Source of the DNA: Pseudomonas sp. R5(2019)
Lineage (GTDB): Bacteria > Pseudomonadota > Gammaproteobacteria > Pseudomonadales > Pseudomonadaceae
Assembly: GCF_009905435.1 (NCBI RefSeq)
Contig: NZ_JAAAMT010000023.1
Span: 17,545 to 81,544, forward strand
Direction of reading: 5' to 3'
Length of the DNA stretch: 64,000 bases
Positions 23,820 through 32,174 of this stretch are shown piece by piece. Below the pieces are notes generated by a model. It searched no databases. It saw nothing but the letters and a program-made list of their open reading frames with translations, and was not told the origin of the DNA. How positions within the stretch are numbered: position 1 is the first letter of the stretch; each line of letters opens with the position of its first letter. The translations under genes were made by a program, and so were the position numbers.

Positions 23820-24077
23820 TTAAGCCGCGACAACGCTCACGTAACGACGACCGAAGGCGCCTTTTACTTCAAACTTGATCACGCCTTCGATTTTAGCGAA
23901 GAGAGTGTGATCTTTACCCATGCCAACGCCGTAGCCAGCGTGGAATTGGGTGCCGCGCTGACGCACGATGATGTTGCCGGCCTTGATGACCTGGCCGCCA
24001 TACATCTTCACGCCAAGGCGTTTGGCTTCTGAGTCGCGACCGTTACGGGTACTACCACCAGCTTTTTTGTGTGCCAT
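23820..24077 (-). CDS. rpmA: Large ribosomal subunit protein bL27
   Basis: The 85-residue L27 begins [29 protein letters not shown], so the N-terminal tail that reaches the peptidyl-transferase centre is directly exposed, with no cleavable extension. [20 protein letters not shown] follows. It lies 35 nt downstream of rplU in the same transcript. Confidence 0.98.
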
Positions 24078-24112
24078 GAGTTCAATTCTCCTAGTGAGGA
24101 ATTAGGCTGAAA

Positions 24113-24427
24113 TTAAGCCTGAATACCGGTGATTTTGATCTCGGTGTACCACTGGCGGTGGCCCATACGCTTCATGTGGTGCTTACGACGACGGAACTTG
24201 ATGATGCGGACTTTATCGTGACGACCCTGGGAGATCACTTCAGCCACAACGGTAGCGCCAGCAACAACTGGAGCGCCGATATTCACGTCGTCACCGTTGG
24301 CGACCAACAGAACGCGATCAAAGGTAATGGATTCGCCGGTAGCGACTTCCAGTTTTTCGATCTTCAGGTATTCACCTGGGGCGACCTTGTATTGCTTGCC
24401 GCCAGTAACGATTACTGCATAAGACAT
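24113..24427 (-). CDS. rplU: Large ribosomal subunit protein bL21
   Basis: The 104-residue L21 binds 23S rRNA domain I. It starts MSYAVIVTGGKQYKVAPGEYLKIEKLE and ends KHHMKRMGHRQWYTEIKITGI, the standard L21 C-terminus. ATG 24427 is used because the upstream frame extension is not part of L21. Divergent from ispB; a good promoter lies 130 bp upstream, leaving a long leader in which autoregulation could occur, though I see no defined structure. Confidence 0.98.
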   Translation of the reverse strand: MSYAVIVTGGKQYKVAPGEYLKIEKLEVATGESITFDRVLLVANGDDVNIGAPVVAGATVVAEVISQGRHDKVRIIKFRRRKHHMKRMGHRQWYTEIKITGIQA

Positions 24428-24559
24428 GGTATTTCTCCGATAATCCTGCTCACCCAGCTCTTTATAAGTAGAGTAGTCGGCTGGCATGGCTGCACAGGGC
24501 TGGAAAGGCCCGCATGCAATTGCGTAAGGCAGGTGCTGCCCAGGAAGTTAGGGTGCGCG

Positions 24560-24588
24560 ATTGTACGCAAGCGCCTGGCAGCTTGCAA
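24560..24588 (-). promoter_or_regulatory. Sigma-70 promoter of rplU-rpmA
   Basis: On the minus strand TTGCAA (24583-24588) and TACAAT (24560-24565) are 17 bp apart, giving a leader of about 125 nt before rplU. Confidence 0.65.
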
Positions 24589-24617
24589 GTGCAGGCCCAA
24601 TGCCGCAGGCGCTCGCC

Positions 24618-24646
24618 TTGACAGGCTCTGGCCTGAGACCTAGCAT
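24618..24646 (+). promoter_or_regulatory. Sigma-70 promoter of ispB
   Basis: Perfect -35 TTGACA (24618-24623), 17-bp spacer and -10 TAGCAT (24641-24646), with ATG 24679 just downstream. Confidence 0.65.
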
Positions 24647-24678
24647 GCCGCGCAACCTATCTGGAGCAACTGTCGCTG

Positions 24679-25647
24679 ATGCAACCCCAAGCTTTCTACC
24701 GCGCGGTGGCGGACGATTTTAGCGCCGTTGACGAGATCATCAAGAAGCAACTGACGTCGCGCGTACCGTTGGTGTCGAAAATCGGCGATTACATCACCTC
24801 GGCCGGCGGCAAGCGCCTGCGCCCGTTGCTGGTGCTGTTGTGCGGCAAGGCCCTGGGGCGCGAAGGCGACCAGCTGCGCCTGCTCGCCGCCACCATCGAG
24901 TTCCTGCACACCGCTACCCTGCTGCATGACGACGTGGTCGACATGTCCGGCATGCGCCGTGGCCGCGCCACTTCCAATGCCCTGTGGGGCAACGCGCCGA
25001 GCGTGCTGGTGGGCGATTTCCTGTATTCGCGCTCGTTCGAGATGATGGTTGAACTGGGCTCCATGCCGGTGATGCAGATCCTCTCCAAGGCCACCCGCGT
25101 GATCGCCGAAGGTGAAGTGCTGCAGCTGTCGAAGATTCGCGACGCCAGCACCACGGAAGAGGTCTACATGGACGTCATTCGCGGCAAGACCGCGATGCTG
25201 TTCGAAGCCTCGACCCACAGTGCCGCCGCCCTGGCCGAGGCCACGCCCGAACAGATCGAAGCGCTGCGCACCTTTGGCGACCACCTGGGCGTGGCCTTCC
25301 AGCTGGTCGACGACCTGCTGGACTACAAGGGCGATGCCGAAACCCTGGGCAAGAACGTCGGTGACGACCTGGCCGAAGGCAAGCCGACCCTGCCGTTGAT
25401 CTACACCATGCGTGAAGGTACGCCGGAGCAGGCTGCGCTGGTTCGCCAGGCCATCCAGAAAGGCGGCATCGAAGACCTCGAGAGCATCCGCGCCGCCGTC
25501 GAAGCCGCCGGCGCGCTGGAGTACACCGCCCAGTTGGCCCGTGAGTATGTCGCCCGCGCCATTGCCTGCCTGGAAGTGCTGCCTGCCAACGAGTACCGGG
25601 ATGCGCTGGTCGAGTTGAGCGAGTTCGCGGTCGCCCGCACGCACTGA
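24679..25647 (+). CDS. ispB: Polyprenyl diphosphate synthase IspB (ubiquinone side chain)
   Basis: A 322-residue trans-long-chain polyprenyl diphosphate synthase that makes the ubiquinone tail (UQ-9 in Pseudomonas, so probably solanesyl or octaprenyl type). The first aspartate-rich motif is LLHDDVVDMSGMRRGRAT (about residue 84) and the second is FQLVDDLLDYKGD (about 210). GGKRLRP near residue 38 binds IPP. Divergent from rplU, the usual arrangement. It uses IPP and DMAPP from IspH encoded in this window. Confidence 0.95.
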   Translation: MQPQAFYRAVADDFSAVDEIIKKQLTSRVPLVSKIGDYITSAGGKRLRPLLVLLCGKALGREGDQLRLLAATIEFLHTATLLHDDVVDMSGMRRGRATSNALWGNAPSVLVGDFLYSRSFEMMVELGSMPVMQILSKATRVIAEGEVLQLSKIRDASTTEEVYMDVIRGKTAMLFEASTHSAAALAEATPEQIEALRTFGDHLGVAFQLVDDLLDYKGDAETLGKNVGDDLAEGKPTLPLIYTMREGTPEQAALVRQAIQKGGIEDLESIRAAVEAAGALEYTAQLAREYVARAIACLEVLPANEYRDALVELSEFAVARTH

Positions 25648-25654
25648 TACCCCC

Positions 25655-25674
25655 GGCCCATCGCTCGATGGGCC
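25655..25674 (+). terminator. Hairpin after ispB, possible terminator
   Basis: A stem GGCCCATC / GATGGGCC with loop GCTC starts 8 bp after the ispB stop. It lacks a clear T-run, so termination would be weak or Rho-dependent. Confidence 0.4.
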
Positions 25675-25740
25675 CTACCCTGCGACGTGCAAAACCCTAT
25701 ACAATGTGGGCTTTATTTCTGCACGTCCCGAGGAACCTTA

Positions 25741-26079
25741 GTGAGCACTTTGCCTCCCTGCCCTGAATGCAATTCCGAATTCACCTACGAAGACGGCAGC
25801 CAGCTGATCTGCCCGGAATGCGCCCACGAGTGGTCGGCCACGGCTGAAGCCGAGACCGAGACCGACGCGGTGAAGAAGGATTCGGTGGGCAATGTCCTGC
25901 AGGATGGCGATACCGTCACCGTGATCAAGGACCTCAAGGTCAAAGGCTCCTCACTGGTGGTCAAGGTCGGCACCAAGGTCAAGAACATCCGCCTGTGCGA
26001 TGGCGACCACGACATCGATTGCAAGATCGACGGCATCGGCGCGATGAAGCTCAAGTCCGAGTTTGTCCGCAAGGTGTAA
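25741..26079 (+). CDS. yjdM: YjdM (PhnA-family) zinc-ribbon domain protein
   Basis: A 112-residue protein of the YjdM family (once misnamed PhnA, not a phosphonate hydrolase). The N-terminal zinc ribbon is PPCPECNSEFTYEDG...LICPECAHEW (two C-x2-C pairs). The C-terminal PhnA domain follows as DSVGNVLQDGDTVTVIKDLKVKGSSLVVKVGTKVKNIRL. The start is GTG at 25741, behind GAGGAA; an in-frame extension upstream would run through the promoter-like TACAAT at about 25702. Function unknown. Confidence 0.9.
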   Translation: MSTLPPCPECNSEFTYEDGSQLICPECAHEWSATAEAETETDAVKKDSVGNVLQDGDTVTVIKDLKVKGSSLVVKVGTKVKNIRLCDGDHDIDCKIDGIGAMKLKSEFVRKV

Positions 26080-26154
26080 GCCTTCCGAGGTGGCCTTCGC
26101 GCAACCTCACCTCCCCGCTTTACACGAAACTTTCAAATCGTCTCTTGCTATTCA

Positions 26155-26173
26155 GATAATAAGAATTATTCTC
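26155..26173. promoter_or_regulatory. Fur box upstream of the PA4570-like gene
   Basis: GATAATAAGAATTATTCTC matches the 19-bp Fur consensus GATAATGATAATCATTATC at 15 positions. It sits 27 bp before the start codon at 26200, a good place to block transcription when iron is plentiful. Confidence 0.8.
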
Positions 26174-26199
26174 ATTAAGTGTTTTCAAGGAGACTAATC

Positions 26200-26445
26200 A
26201 TGACTTATCTGATCGACGCCTGGCTGGACCGGCCACACCCTTACCTTCGTATTCTGCATCGCGAGACCGGCGAGGTCTGTGCCGTGCTGGAAGAGGAAGC
26301 GCTTGACGAACTGCGGGATCAGGGTGACCTGGATATCGATGGGCTGAACTCCAGCGAGCCGGTGGTGCTCAAGGAGTTGGTGCGCAATCTGTTTCTGTTC
26401 TGCTATGCCCGGGCGTTGCGCCCGACCAGCGAGTTGCGGTGTTGA
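26200..26445 (+). CDS. PA4570-like small protein, probably iron-starvation induced
   Basis: An 81-residue acidic protein (MTYLIDAWLDRPHPYLRILHRETGEVCAVLEEEALDELRDQG at its start) with no signal peptide or membrane segment. By position, directly downstream of the ispB/yjdM region, and by size it corresponds to P. aeruginosa PA4570, known for strong induction under iron limitation; the Fur box just upstream supports the same control here. A second half rich in hydrophobic residues (VVLKELVRNLFLFCYARAL) may form a helix. ATG 26200 is used, with AAGGAG 8 nt upstream. Function unknown. Confidence 0.75.
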   Translation: MTYLIDAWLDRPHPYLRILHRETGEVCAVLEEEALDELRDQGDLDIDGLNSSEPVVLKELVRNLFLFCYARALRPTSELRC

Positions 26446-26480
26446 ACAGGTAAAAGCATCGCAGCGGTGCGGCGATCCGA

Positions 26481-26512
26481 CAAGCCTTGCTCCTACGTAG
26501 GAGCAAGGCTTG
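26481..26512. repeat. Loop-free REP palindrome
   Basis: A perfect 32-bp palindrome centred on CCTAC/GTAGG, with arms carrying the REP word GTAGGAGCAAGGCTTG. It lies between two convergent genes (the PA4570-like gene and fklB) and may act as a two-way terminator. Confidence 0.8.
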
Positions 26513-26536
26513 CCTGCGATGGGTCACACACGAATC

Positions 26537-27154
26537 TTACAGAACGTCGAGCAGCTCAACGTCGAATACCAGCGTGCTGTGCGGCGGGATGCTGCCAACG
26601 CCCTGAGCGCCGTAAGCCAGCTCGCTCGGAACGTACAGGCGCCATTTGCTGCCGGCGTTCATCAGTTGCAGGGCTTCGGTCCAGCCAGCGATCACGCCGC
26701 CGACCGGGAATTCTGCAGGCTGACCGCGCTCGTAGGAGCTGTCGAAGACAGTCCCGTCGATCAGGGTGCCATGGTAGTGGGTGCGAACGCTGTCTTCAGC
26801 GGTCGGCTTGGCGCCTTCACCTGCGGTCAGTACTTCGAACTGCAGGCCGGACGCCAGGGTGGTGATGCCTTCGCGCTTGGCGTTTTCAGCCAGGAACTCA
26901 CGACCGGCGCCAGCAGCGACTTCAGCCTTGGCTGCAGCTTCTGCCTGCATGATCTCACGAATGACTTTGAAGCTGGCCGACAGCGCTTCTTCGCTGACGC
27001 GGCTGGCCTGGCCATTGAACGCGTCGGTCAGGCCGGCCAGGATGGCTTCCAGGCTGACACCCGGTGGCGGGTTGTCGCGCAGCTGGCCGCCCAGTTGGCG
27101 ACCGATGCCGTAGCTGACGCGGGTTTCGTCGGTAGACAGGTTGATTTCGGACAT
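26537..27154 (-). CDS. fklB: FKBP-type peptidyl-prolyl isomerase, FklB/Mip type
   Basis: A 205-residue FKBP with the N-terminal dimerisation domain (MSEINLSTDETRVSYGIGRQLGGQL, about 1-95, with a long helix) and C-terminal FKBP domain (SVRTHYHGTLIDGTVFDSSYERGQPAEFPVGGVIAGWTEALQLM, GSKWRLYVPSELAYG). It resembles E. coli FklB (FKBP22). No signal peptide is seen, so it is cytoplasmic. It is convergent with the PA4570-like gene. Substrates unknown. Confidence 0.93.
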   Translation of the reverse strand: MSEINLSTDETRVSYGIGRQLGGQLRDNPPPGVSLEAILAGLTDAFNGQASRVSEEALSASFKVIREIMQAEAAAKAEVAAGAGREFLAENAKREGITTLASGLQFEVLTAGEGAKPTAEDSVRTHYHGTLIDGTVFDSSYERGQPAEFPVGGVIAGWTEALQLMNAGSKWRLYVPSELAYGAQGVGSIPPHSTLVFDVELLDVL

Positions 27155-27249
27155 TGTCTCGCTCCGCTGCAGGGCGCACGTGAACCGCGCCCTTTATGAA
27201 AAGGGCGAGCAGCCTAGCACACTGCGGCAAAGCAGATCAGCACCCGGGG

Positions 27250-27546
27250 CTAACGGCGGGAAATCGGCAGCTTCAGGTCTTCCTCATTGGCGCTGCTCAT
27301 TCCGCACATCTCATCCTGTATCGACCAGTGCACAAGATTGAGCGGTAAATCCGGAACCCGCTGCAACCAGGCGCGCGCCTCGATGACCGAATGCACACGC
27401 ACACGCTGACCCTTGGCATCCGACAGCGGATGAGCACGGCCATGGACGCGCGCTTCAATCAGGTAGTCTCCGCCTTCAATGGCGATCAGGTTGAGCTCCT
27501 CGACATGGCCAGCCTTGGCCTGTGTGTTCAGATCGTGCAGGTTCAT
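27250..27546 (-). CDS. DUF6482-like small hypothetical protein
   Basis: A 98-residue protein (MNLHDLNTQAKAGHVEELNLIAIEGGDYLIEARVHGRAHPL at the start) without signal peptide or membrane segments. It looks like the Pseudomonas family annotated DUF6482: a beta-rich fold with the segment GGDYLIEARVHGR followed by VHSVIEARAWLQ. Its position beside fklB and the UPF0114 gene is shared with P. aeruginosa (PA4573 area). Function unknown; identity is from memory and moderate. Confidence 0.65.
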   Translation of the reverse strand: MNLHDLNTQAKAGHVEELNLIAIEGGDYLIEARVHGRAHPLSDAKGQRVRVHSVIEARAWLQRVPDLPLNLVHWSIQDEMCGMSSANEEDLKLPISRR

Positions 27547-27630
27547 TGCAACACCTCACTACTGGGACATTCGAGTGGTCTGTTTATTTTTCGTACAGCC
27601 CCGTGCAAAGCACAAGGCAAAAACGCAACC

Positions 27631-27656
27631 GCCCGTCCGTTTTGCAATGGACGGGC
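27631..27656 (-). terminator. Hairpin terminator of the UPF0114 gene
   Basis: The stem GCCCGTCC / GGACGGGC with a 10-nt loop lies 28 bp beyond the UPF0114 stop on the minus strand; a T-run (GTTTTTGCC) follows a little further on. Confidence 0.55.
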
Positions 27657-27684
27657 GGCGGGTGTAGCGCCAGAGCAACAGTGA

Positions 27685-28173
27685 TCAGTGCTTGGTCAGC
27701 TTGTCCAGGTAACCCATGGCGAAGGCCGAGATCACGAAGGTCATGTGAATGATCACGTACCACATCAAATATTGAGTCTCGATGTTGCGAGCATCCATGA
27801 ACACCCGCAGCAGGTGGATCGAGGAAATAGCCACGATGGACGCAGCCACTTTCATCTTCAGGGATGAAGAGTCCATCTTGCCGAGCCAGCTCAGCTTTTC
27901 CGAACCTTCGTCGATGTCCAGTTGCGAAACGAAGTTCTCGTAACCGGAGATCATCACCATCACCAGCAGGCCACCGACCAGCGCCATGTCGATCAGCGAC
28001 AGCAGCACCAGGATCAAGTCGGCCTCGCCCAGAGCGAAGACGTTAGGCAAGACATGGAAGACTTCCTGGAAGAATTTCAGAGCCAGCGCCAGCAATCCCA
28101 GGGACAAACCGAAGTAGATAGGCGCGAGTAACCAGCGCGAGGCATACATCGCATTTTCAATAAAGCGTTCCAT
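27685..28173 (-). CDS. UPF0114 (YqhA-type) inner membrane protein
   Basis: A 162-residue integral membrane protein of the TIGR00645/YqhA family, with about four transmembrane helices (WLLAPIYFGLSLGLLALALKFF, ILVLLSLIDMALVGGLLVMVMI, IVAISSIHLLRVFM, VIIHMTFVISAFAMGYL). The signature ISGYENFVS is present. It corresponds to P. aeruginosa PA4574. The transport or signalling role is not established. Confidence 0.9.
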   Translation of the reverse strand: MERFIENAMYASRWLLAPIYFGLSLGLLALALKFFQEVFHVLPNVFALGEADLILVLLSLIDMALVGGLLVMVMISGYENFVSQLDIDEGSEKLSWLGKMDSSSLKMKVAASIVAISSIHLLRVFMDARNIETQYLMWYVIIHMTFVISAFAMGYLDKLTKH

Positions 28174-28272
28174 TGGATCTCACTGATGGCCGGAAAAAAC
28201 GTGCGCGAGTATACCAGCCACCCATGACAGAAAAAGCCTTGAGCGTGCGTCAAACGGTCCACCCGGTGGCGG

Positions 28273-28614
28273 TCAGCTTTCCGGATGAAACTGGAAATCA
28301 CCCAAATGCCGCGAGCGTTCGCCGTTGATACGGCGCAGTTGCGCTTGCAGGTGCAGGCACCAGATCTGTGGCCCTTCGCTGACCTGATATCCGTGCAGGG
28401 TCAGACTGTCGACGATGGCGGCGAGCACCGACTCGGCGACGAAGGGGCCGTGAAAGGGGCCTTGGGCTTTGATGGCGGATGGCTGCTCACCGGCCATGCC
28501 GGCCGCGAACAGCAGGGTCCACAGACCGTTATCGCCCGACAACGGGCGAATGGTGCATTCGATGCGGGTGACCAGACCCAGGCATTGGCGTGTAAGGCTG
28601 AGGGTGCGCGGCAT
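28273..28614 (-). CDS. PA4575-like hypothetical protein
   Basis: A 113-residue soluble protein starting MPRTLSLTRQCLGLVTRIECTIRPLSGDNGLWTLLFAAGM. No signal peptide, membrane helix or known motif is seen. It appears to be a beta-rich alternation of short strands (ESVLAAIVDSLTLHGYQVSEGPQIWCLHLQAQL). It corresponds by neighbourhood to PA4575. Function unknown. Confidence 0.6.
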   Translation of the reverse strand: MPRTLSLTRQCLGLVTRIECTIRPLSGDNGLWTLLFAAGMAGEQPSAIKAQGPFHGPFVAESVLAAIVDSLTLHGYQVSEGPQIWCLHLQAQLRRINGERSRHLGDFQFHPES

Positions 28615-28798
28615 GGCGACGATCCTCGGTGAAACGATTGTTCAGCCTTGCGGTGAAGGCTGTTTCGATCCTGTGACCTGTGGCTGTCCCTGACCTGAGG
28701 ATAGAAGAAATCCAGCGATCGCAACGTTTTTGCGAAGCGAAGGGCGCCGAGCGGTCATGCCACCGTCGTCCTCCTGAACCAATGCTGGCCTTGTAACC

Positions 28799-28888
28799 CT
28801 GTGGGAGCGGATTTATCCGCGAATAGTTGTCACCGTTAGTGTCAGGCACACCGCGATGACCTATTCGCGGATAAATCCGCTCCCACAG
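28799..28888. repeat. REP-type inverted repeat
   Basis: Arms CTGTGGGAGCGGATTTATCC (28799 on) and GGATAAATCCGCTCCCACAG (to 28888) pair perfectly and enclose a 30-40 nt middle. It sits just before the 3' end of the LonB-type gene. Confidence 0.9.
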
Positions 28889-28895
28889 GTAAACA

Positions 28896-31334
28896 TCAGG
28901 TTGGCTTGATCTCGGCCAGGGCCCGTTCGGCGTGCTCGCGCTCAGCCTCCTTGAGGTCCTCCTCGCTGATCATTTCGGCGATCACCCGCAGGCGTTCCAC
29001 CACCCGCGCGTTGACGCTGCCTTCCGGGAACTGCCCCTGCTCATCCGGCGCACCGGCAGGTTCGCCCACCAGCAAGCTCAGGGCCTCGTCGGCCTGGCGC
29101 ACTGCGTACACATGGAACTGACCGTTACGTACCGCCTGCAACACACGCTCATCGAGCATCAGCGTGGCCACGTTGGCGTGCGGGATGATCGCGCCCTGCT
29201 CACCGGTCAGGCCGCGGGCTTCGCACAAGCGGAAAAAGCCTTCGATCTTCTCGTTGACCCCGCCCACCGCCTGCACTTCACCGAACTGGTTGATGGAGCC
29301 GGTGATGGCAAAGCACTGCTTGAGCGGTGTTTTCGACAGGGCCGAGATCAAGGTGCAAACCTCGCCCAGCGACGCGCTGTCACCGTCCACGTAACCGTAG
29401 GATTGCTCCAGAGCGATGCTCGCGGAAATCGCCAGCGGGAATTCCTGGGCATAGCGACTGCCCAGGTAACCGGTCAGGATCATCACGCCCTTGGAGTGAA
29501 TCGGCTGGCCGAGGTTGACCTCACGCTCGATGTCGACGATACCGCTGCCGCCCGGGTAGACCGTGGCGGAAATCCGCGCCGGTATACCGAACGCCGAATC
29601 GCCCACCTCCAGCACGGTCAGGCCGTTGCACTTGCCTACCGCCGCGCCTTCCGTGTCGATCAGGATGATGCCGGCGAGCATGTCATCGAGAATCCGCGCC
29701 GAGACTCGCCCGGTGCGGGTGGCCTTGGCCTTGAGGGCGCGCTCGATGTGACCGGCGTCCGTCATCTCATCGTTGGCCAGGTGACGAATGAAATCCGCTT
29801 CACTGACCAGCTGGAACAGATCACCGATTCGCGCCGACAGGCGCCCCTGGTGCTCTGCCAGACGTGCGCTGTAGGTCGCCAGGCGGGCCACCGCATCCAC
29901 GGTCAGCGGCGCCATGCCTTCCTCGCAGGTGCGGGTCTTGAGCAGCTGGGCGAACTGCTCCAGGCTCTCGTCGACCATCGGGATGTCTTCGTCGAAGTCC
30001 ACCAGCACCCGGAACATCTCCTGGAAGTCCGGATCATGGTCCTGCAAGGCGTAGTACAGCTGCCGCGCACCGATGATCACCAGCTTGATCTGCAGCGGAA
30101 TCATCTGCGGGTTGAGGGTCACGGTCGCCAGGCGGCCGAATTCGCCCAGCGGCGATTCCATTTTCAGCTTGCGCGATTGCAGGGCGCGCTTGAGCGCATC
30201 CCAGACAAACGGCTCGCTGAGCATTTTCTCGGCTTCCAGTATCAGGAAGCCACCGTTGGCCCGGTGCAACGCACCCGGGCGCAGTTGCCGGTATGTGGTG
30301 TACAGCGCACCCTGGTCGGTGCTGTATTCGATCCGACCGAACAGGTTGTCGTAGGTCGGGTGCGGCTCGAACACCACCGGGGCACCGCCGCTGACGTGAT
30401 GACCGACCACCAGGCTCGGTGCGTACTGCTCTTCGAACAGTTTGCGGGCCTGGGCATCGGTCTTGCTGTCATCGACGACCTGCTCGACCACCGTGCGCAG
30501 CAGGTACACCTGCATGGCTTGCAGGTAGGCGCAGACAGCAGCGTTTTCGGCGTACTTTTCCGACAGCGGTGCGAGCAACGGCTGCAATGCCAGGGTGATG
30601 GTTTCTTCGTTGAGATGGCGCAGCTGGTTGTTCGACTCGCGCTTCCACTGCGGCAGGCTGGCCAGCTCCTCGTTGAGGCGCTCCTCCAGGGCCGAAATAT
30701 CGTCGTGGAAACGGTCCCGGTCGGCTTCCGGCAATTGCGCGAACTCGGCCTCGTCCAGCGCCTTGCCGTCCATCATCGGGGTGAAGGCGACGTTGCTGCT
30801 GTCGCGGTAAAGAGCGACGTCCTTTTCCAGCGACAAACGCTCGATCACATCCAGCGCGCGGTCGTAGCGCTGATTGAAGGCACGGTCGATCGCGCTCTTT
30901 TTCTGCTGGTAGGAGGGGTGCTCGAACACTGCCGGGAAGGTCGCCAGCAGGTTGTCGATCAAGCCGTTGATGTCGTTGGTGAGTGCGCCGGCGCTGCCCG
31001 GTGGCAGCTCCAGGGCGCGGGGCTCGCGGGGCTCGTCGAAATTGTTGACGTAGACCCAGTCAGAAGGGGTTTTCAGGCGTTTGCCTTCGGCCTTCAGATA
31101 GCGTTTGACGAACGAGAAACGGCCAGTGCCAGGCTCTCCCATGACGAACACGTTGTAGCCGGGACGAGGCATGGCGACGCCGAATTGCAAGGCTTCGACA
31201 GCACGCTCCTGGCCGAGGACACCGCGAAAAGGCTCCAGATCATTGGTGGTGGTAAAAGCGAACTGTTCAGCGGAAAACGGACGGGTCAGCGCTTCAGGCG
31301 CAAGACGCAGGCTCGCAGCGACAGGATCGGGCAT
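28896..31334 (-). CDS. LonB-type AAA+ ATP-dependent protease (AAA_32 / Lon-related)
   Basis: An 812-residue member of the Lon-related AAA_32 family (PA4576). The N-terminal AAA+ region has MGEPGTGRFSF at residues 65-74, where the Walker A lysine is replaced by Arg72. A coiled helical insert (about 180-280) follows. The C-terminal Lon protease domain has the catalytic Ser653 in DGDSASLGE and Lys696 in NEKIEGFF; the 43-residue spacing equals that of E. coli Lon. It is in its own unit with a REP beyond the stop. It is cytoplasmic, and substrates are unknown. Confidence 0.9.
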   Translation of the reverse strand: MPDPVAASLRLAPEALTRPFSAEQFAFTTTNDLEPFRGVLGQERAVEALQFGVAMPRPGYNVFVMGEPGTGRFSFVKRYLKAEGKRLKTPSDWVYVNNFDEPREPRALELPPGSAGALTNDINGLIDNLLATFPAVFEHPSYQQKKSAIDRAFNQRYDRALDVIERLSLEKDVALYRDSSNVAFTPMMDGKALDEAEFAQLPEADRDRFHDDISALEERLNEELASLPQWKRESNNQLRHLNEETITLALQPLLAPLSEKYAENAAVCAYLQAMQVYLLRTVVEQVVDDSKTDAQARKLFEEQYAPSLVVGHHVSGGAPVVFEPHPTYDNLFGRIEYSTDQGALYTTYRQLRPGALHRANGGFLILEAEKMLSEPFVWDALKRALQSRKLKMESPLGEFGRLATVTLNPQMIPLQIKLVIIGARQLYYALQDHDPDFQEMFRVLVDFDEDIPMVDESLEQFAQLLKTRTCEEGMAPLTVDAVARLATYSARLAEHQGRLSARIGDLFQLVSEADFIRHLANDEMTDAGHIERALKAKATRTGRVSARILDDMLAGIILIDTEGAAVGKCNGLTVLEVGDSAFGIPARISATVYPGGSGIVDIEREVNLGQPIHSKGVMILTGYLGSRYAQEFPLAISASIALEQSYGYVDGDSASLGEVCTLISALSKTPLKQCFAITGSINQFGEVQAVGGVNEKIEGFFRLCEARGLTGEQGAIIPHANVATLMLDERVLQAVRNGQFHVYAVRQADEALSLLVGEPAGAPDEQGQFPEGSVNARVVERLRVIAEMISEEDLKEAEREHAERALAEIKPT

Positions 31335-31603
31335 CGGGCATCCTTACTTCAGGCGGGACAGATGAAGGCATTCTGGCGCCGCACGCGAGCGGCTGGCAAG
31401 GCACTTGCGCTCCCCAGCGCTGCATATTCCGCATAAGCCGCGACTTTCAGACAATGTTTCGCAATTAATCACGCAGCCGCCAGATCGTGCCTAAACTCCA
31501 GGCTGTGCGGCCGGGCGCATAACCGGCCCGCCTGGCGCCTGCAGCCGCTGAGGCACCAGGTAACCCTGAACCTTGGTTTGCAAATCCAATAGAGAACAAA
31601 GCT

Positions 31604-32092
31604 ATGAAACGGATTCTTCTGGGTACTCTGTTCACCGCGGTCTCGATAAACGCCATGGCCCAGGCGCCCGGCGGCCCGGACTGCGGTTGGGGCAACATGC
31701 TGTTTGAAGGCCAGCGTGGCACCCCGGCTCACTTCCTTGCATCCACCACCAACGGCACCTCCGGTAACGCCACATTTGGCATGACTTCGGGCACCAACGG
31801 TTGCTCGACCACTACGGCGCTGACCTACGGCGGTAAATCCTGGATTGCCATGAATGGCATGATGAATGAACTGTCCGAAGATATGGCCAAGGGCCAGGGC
31901 GAAGCGCTGACCACCTATGCCGTGATACTGGGTGTGGCGCCGGAAGACCGCGCGCATTTTGCCGCCGTCACCCACCAGCACTTCCAGGAAATTTTCAGCA
32001 GCGCCCAGGTGACTGCCGACGATGTCCACACCAATACCCTCGCCGTACTCAAAAGCGATCCACGTCTGGCCAAATACGCAACCCAGGCTTAA
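31604..32092 (+). CDS. DUF3015 family periplasmic protein
   Basis: A 162-residue protein with a signal peptide (MKRILLGTLFTAVSINAMAQ) followed by APGGPDCGWGNMLFEGQRGTP and a Gly/Ser/Thr-rich core. DCGWG with a later Cys (NGCSTTTA) fits the DUF3015 family, common in gammaproteobacteria. Four residues before the stop it is conserved as KYATQA. A terminator follows directly, and a DUF4105 gene starts 80 bp further on. Function unknown. Confidence 0.85.
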   Translation: MKRILLGTLFTAVSINAMAQAPGGPDCGWGNMLFEGQRGTPAHFLASTTNGTSGNATFGMTSGTNGCSTTTALTYGGKSWIAMNGMMNELSEDMAKGQGEALTTYAVILGVAPEDRAHFAAVTHQHFQEIFSSAQVTADDVHTNTLAVLKSDPRLAKYATQA

Positions 32093-32101
32093 GCTCGGCC
32101 C

Positions 32102-32129
32102 ACCCGCCCCTGCCGGGGCGGGTATTTTC
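32102..32129 (+). terminator. Rho-independent terminator after the DUF3015 gene
   Basis: The stem ACCCGCCCC / GGGGCGGGT with loop TGCC is followed by ATTTTC. Confidence 0.8.
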
Positions 32130-32174
32130 AAGTGCCGACCGTGACGGATCACCCATCGACTTAGTTGCCTTTGT

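Noticed and set aside
28932..31436. An 834-codon open frame antisense to the LonB-type gene
   Set aside because: Same composition effect. The protease frame has both catalytic residues and correct length.
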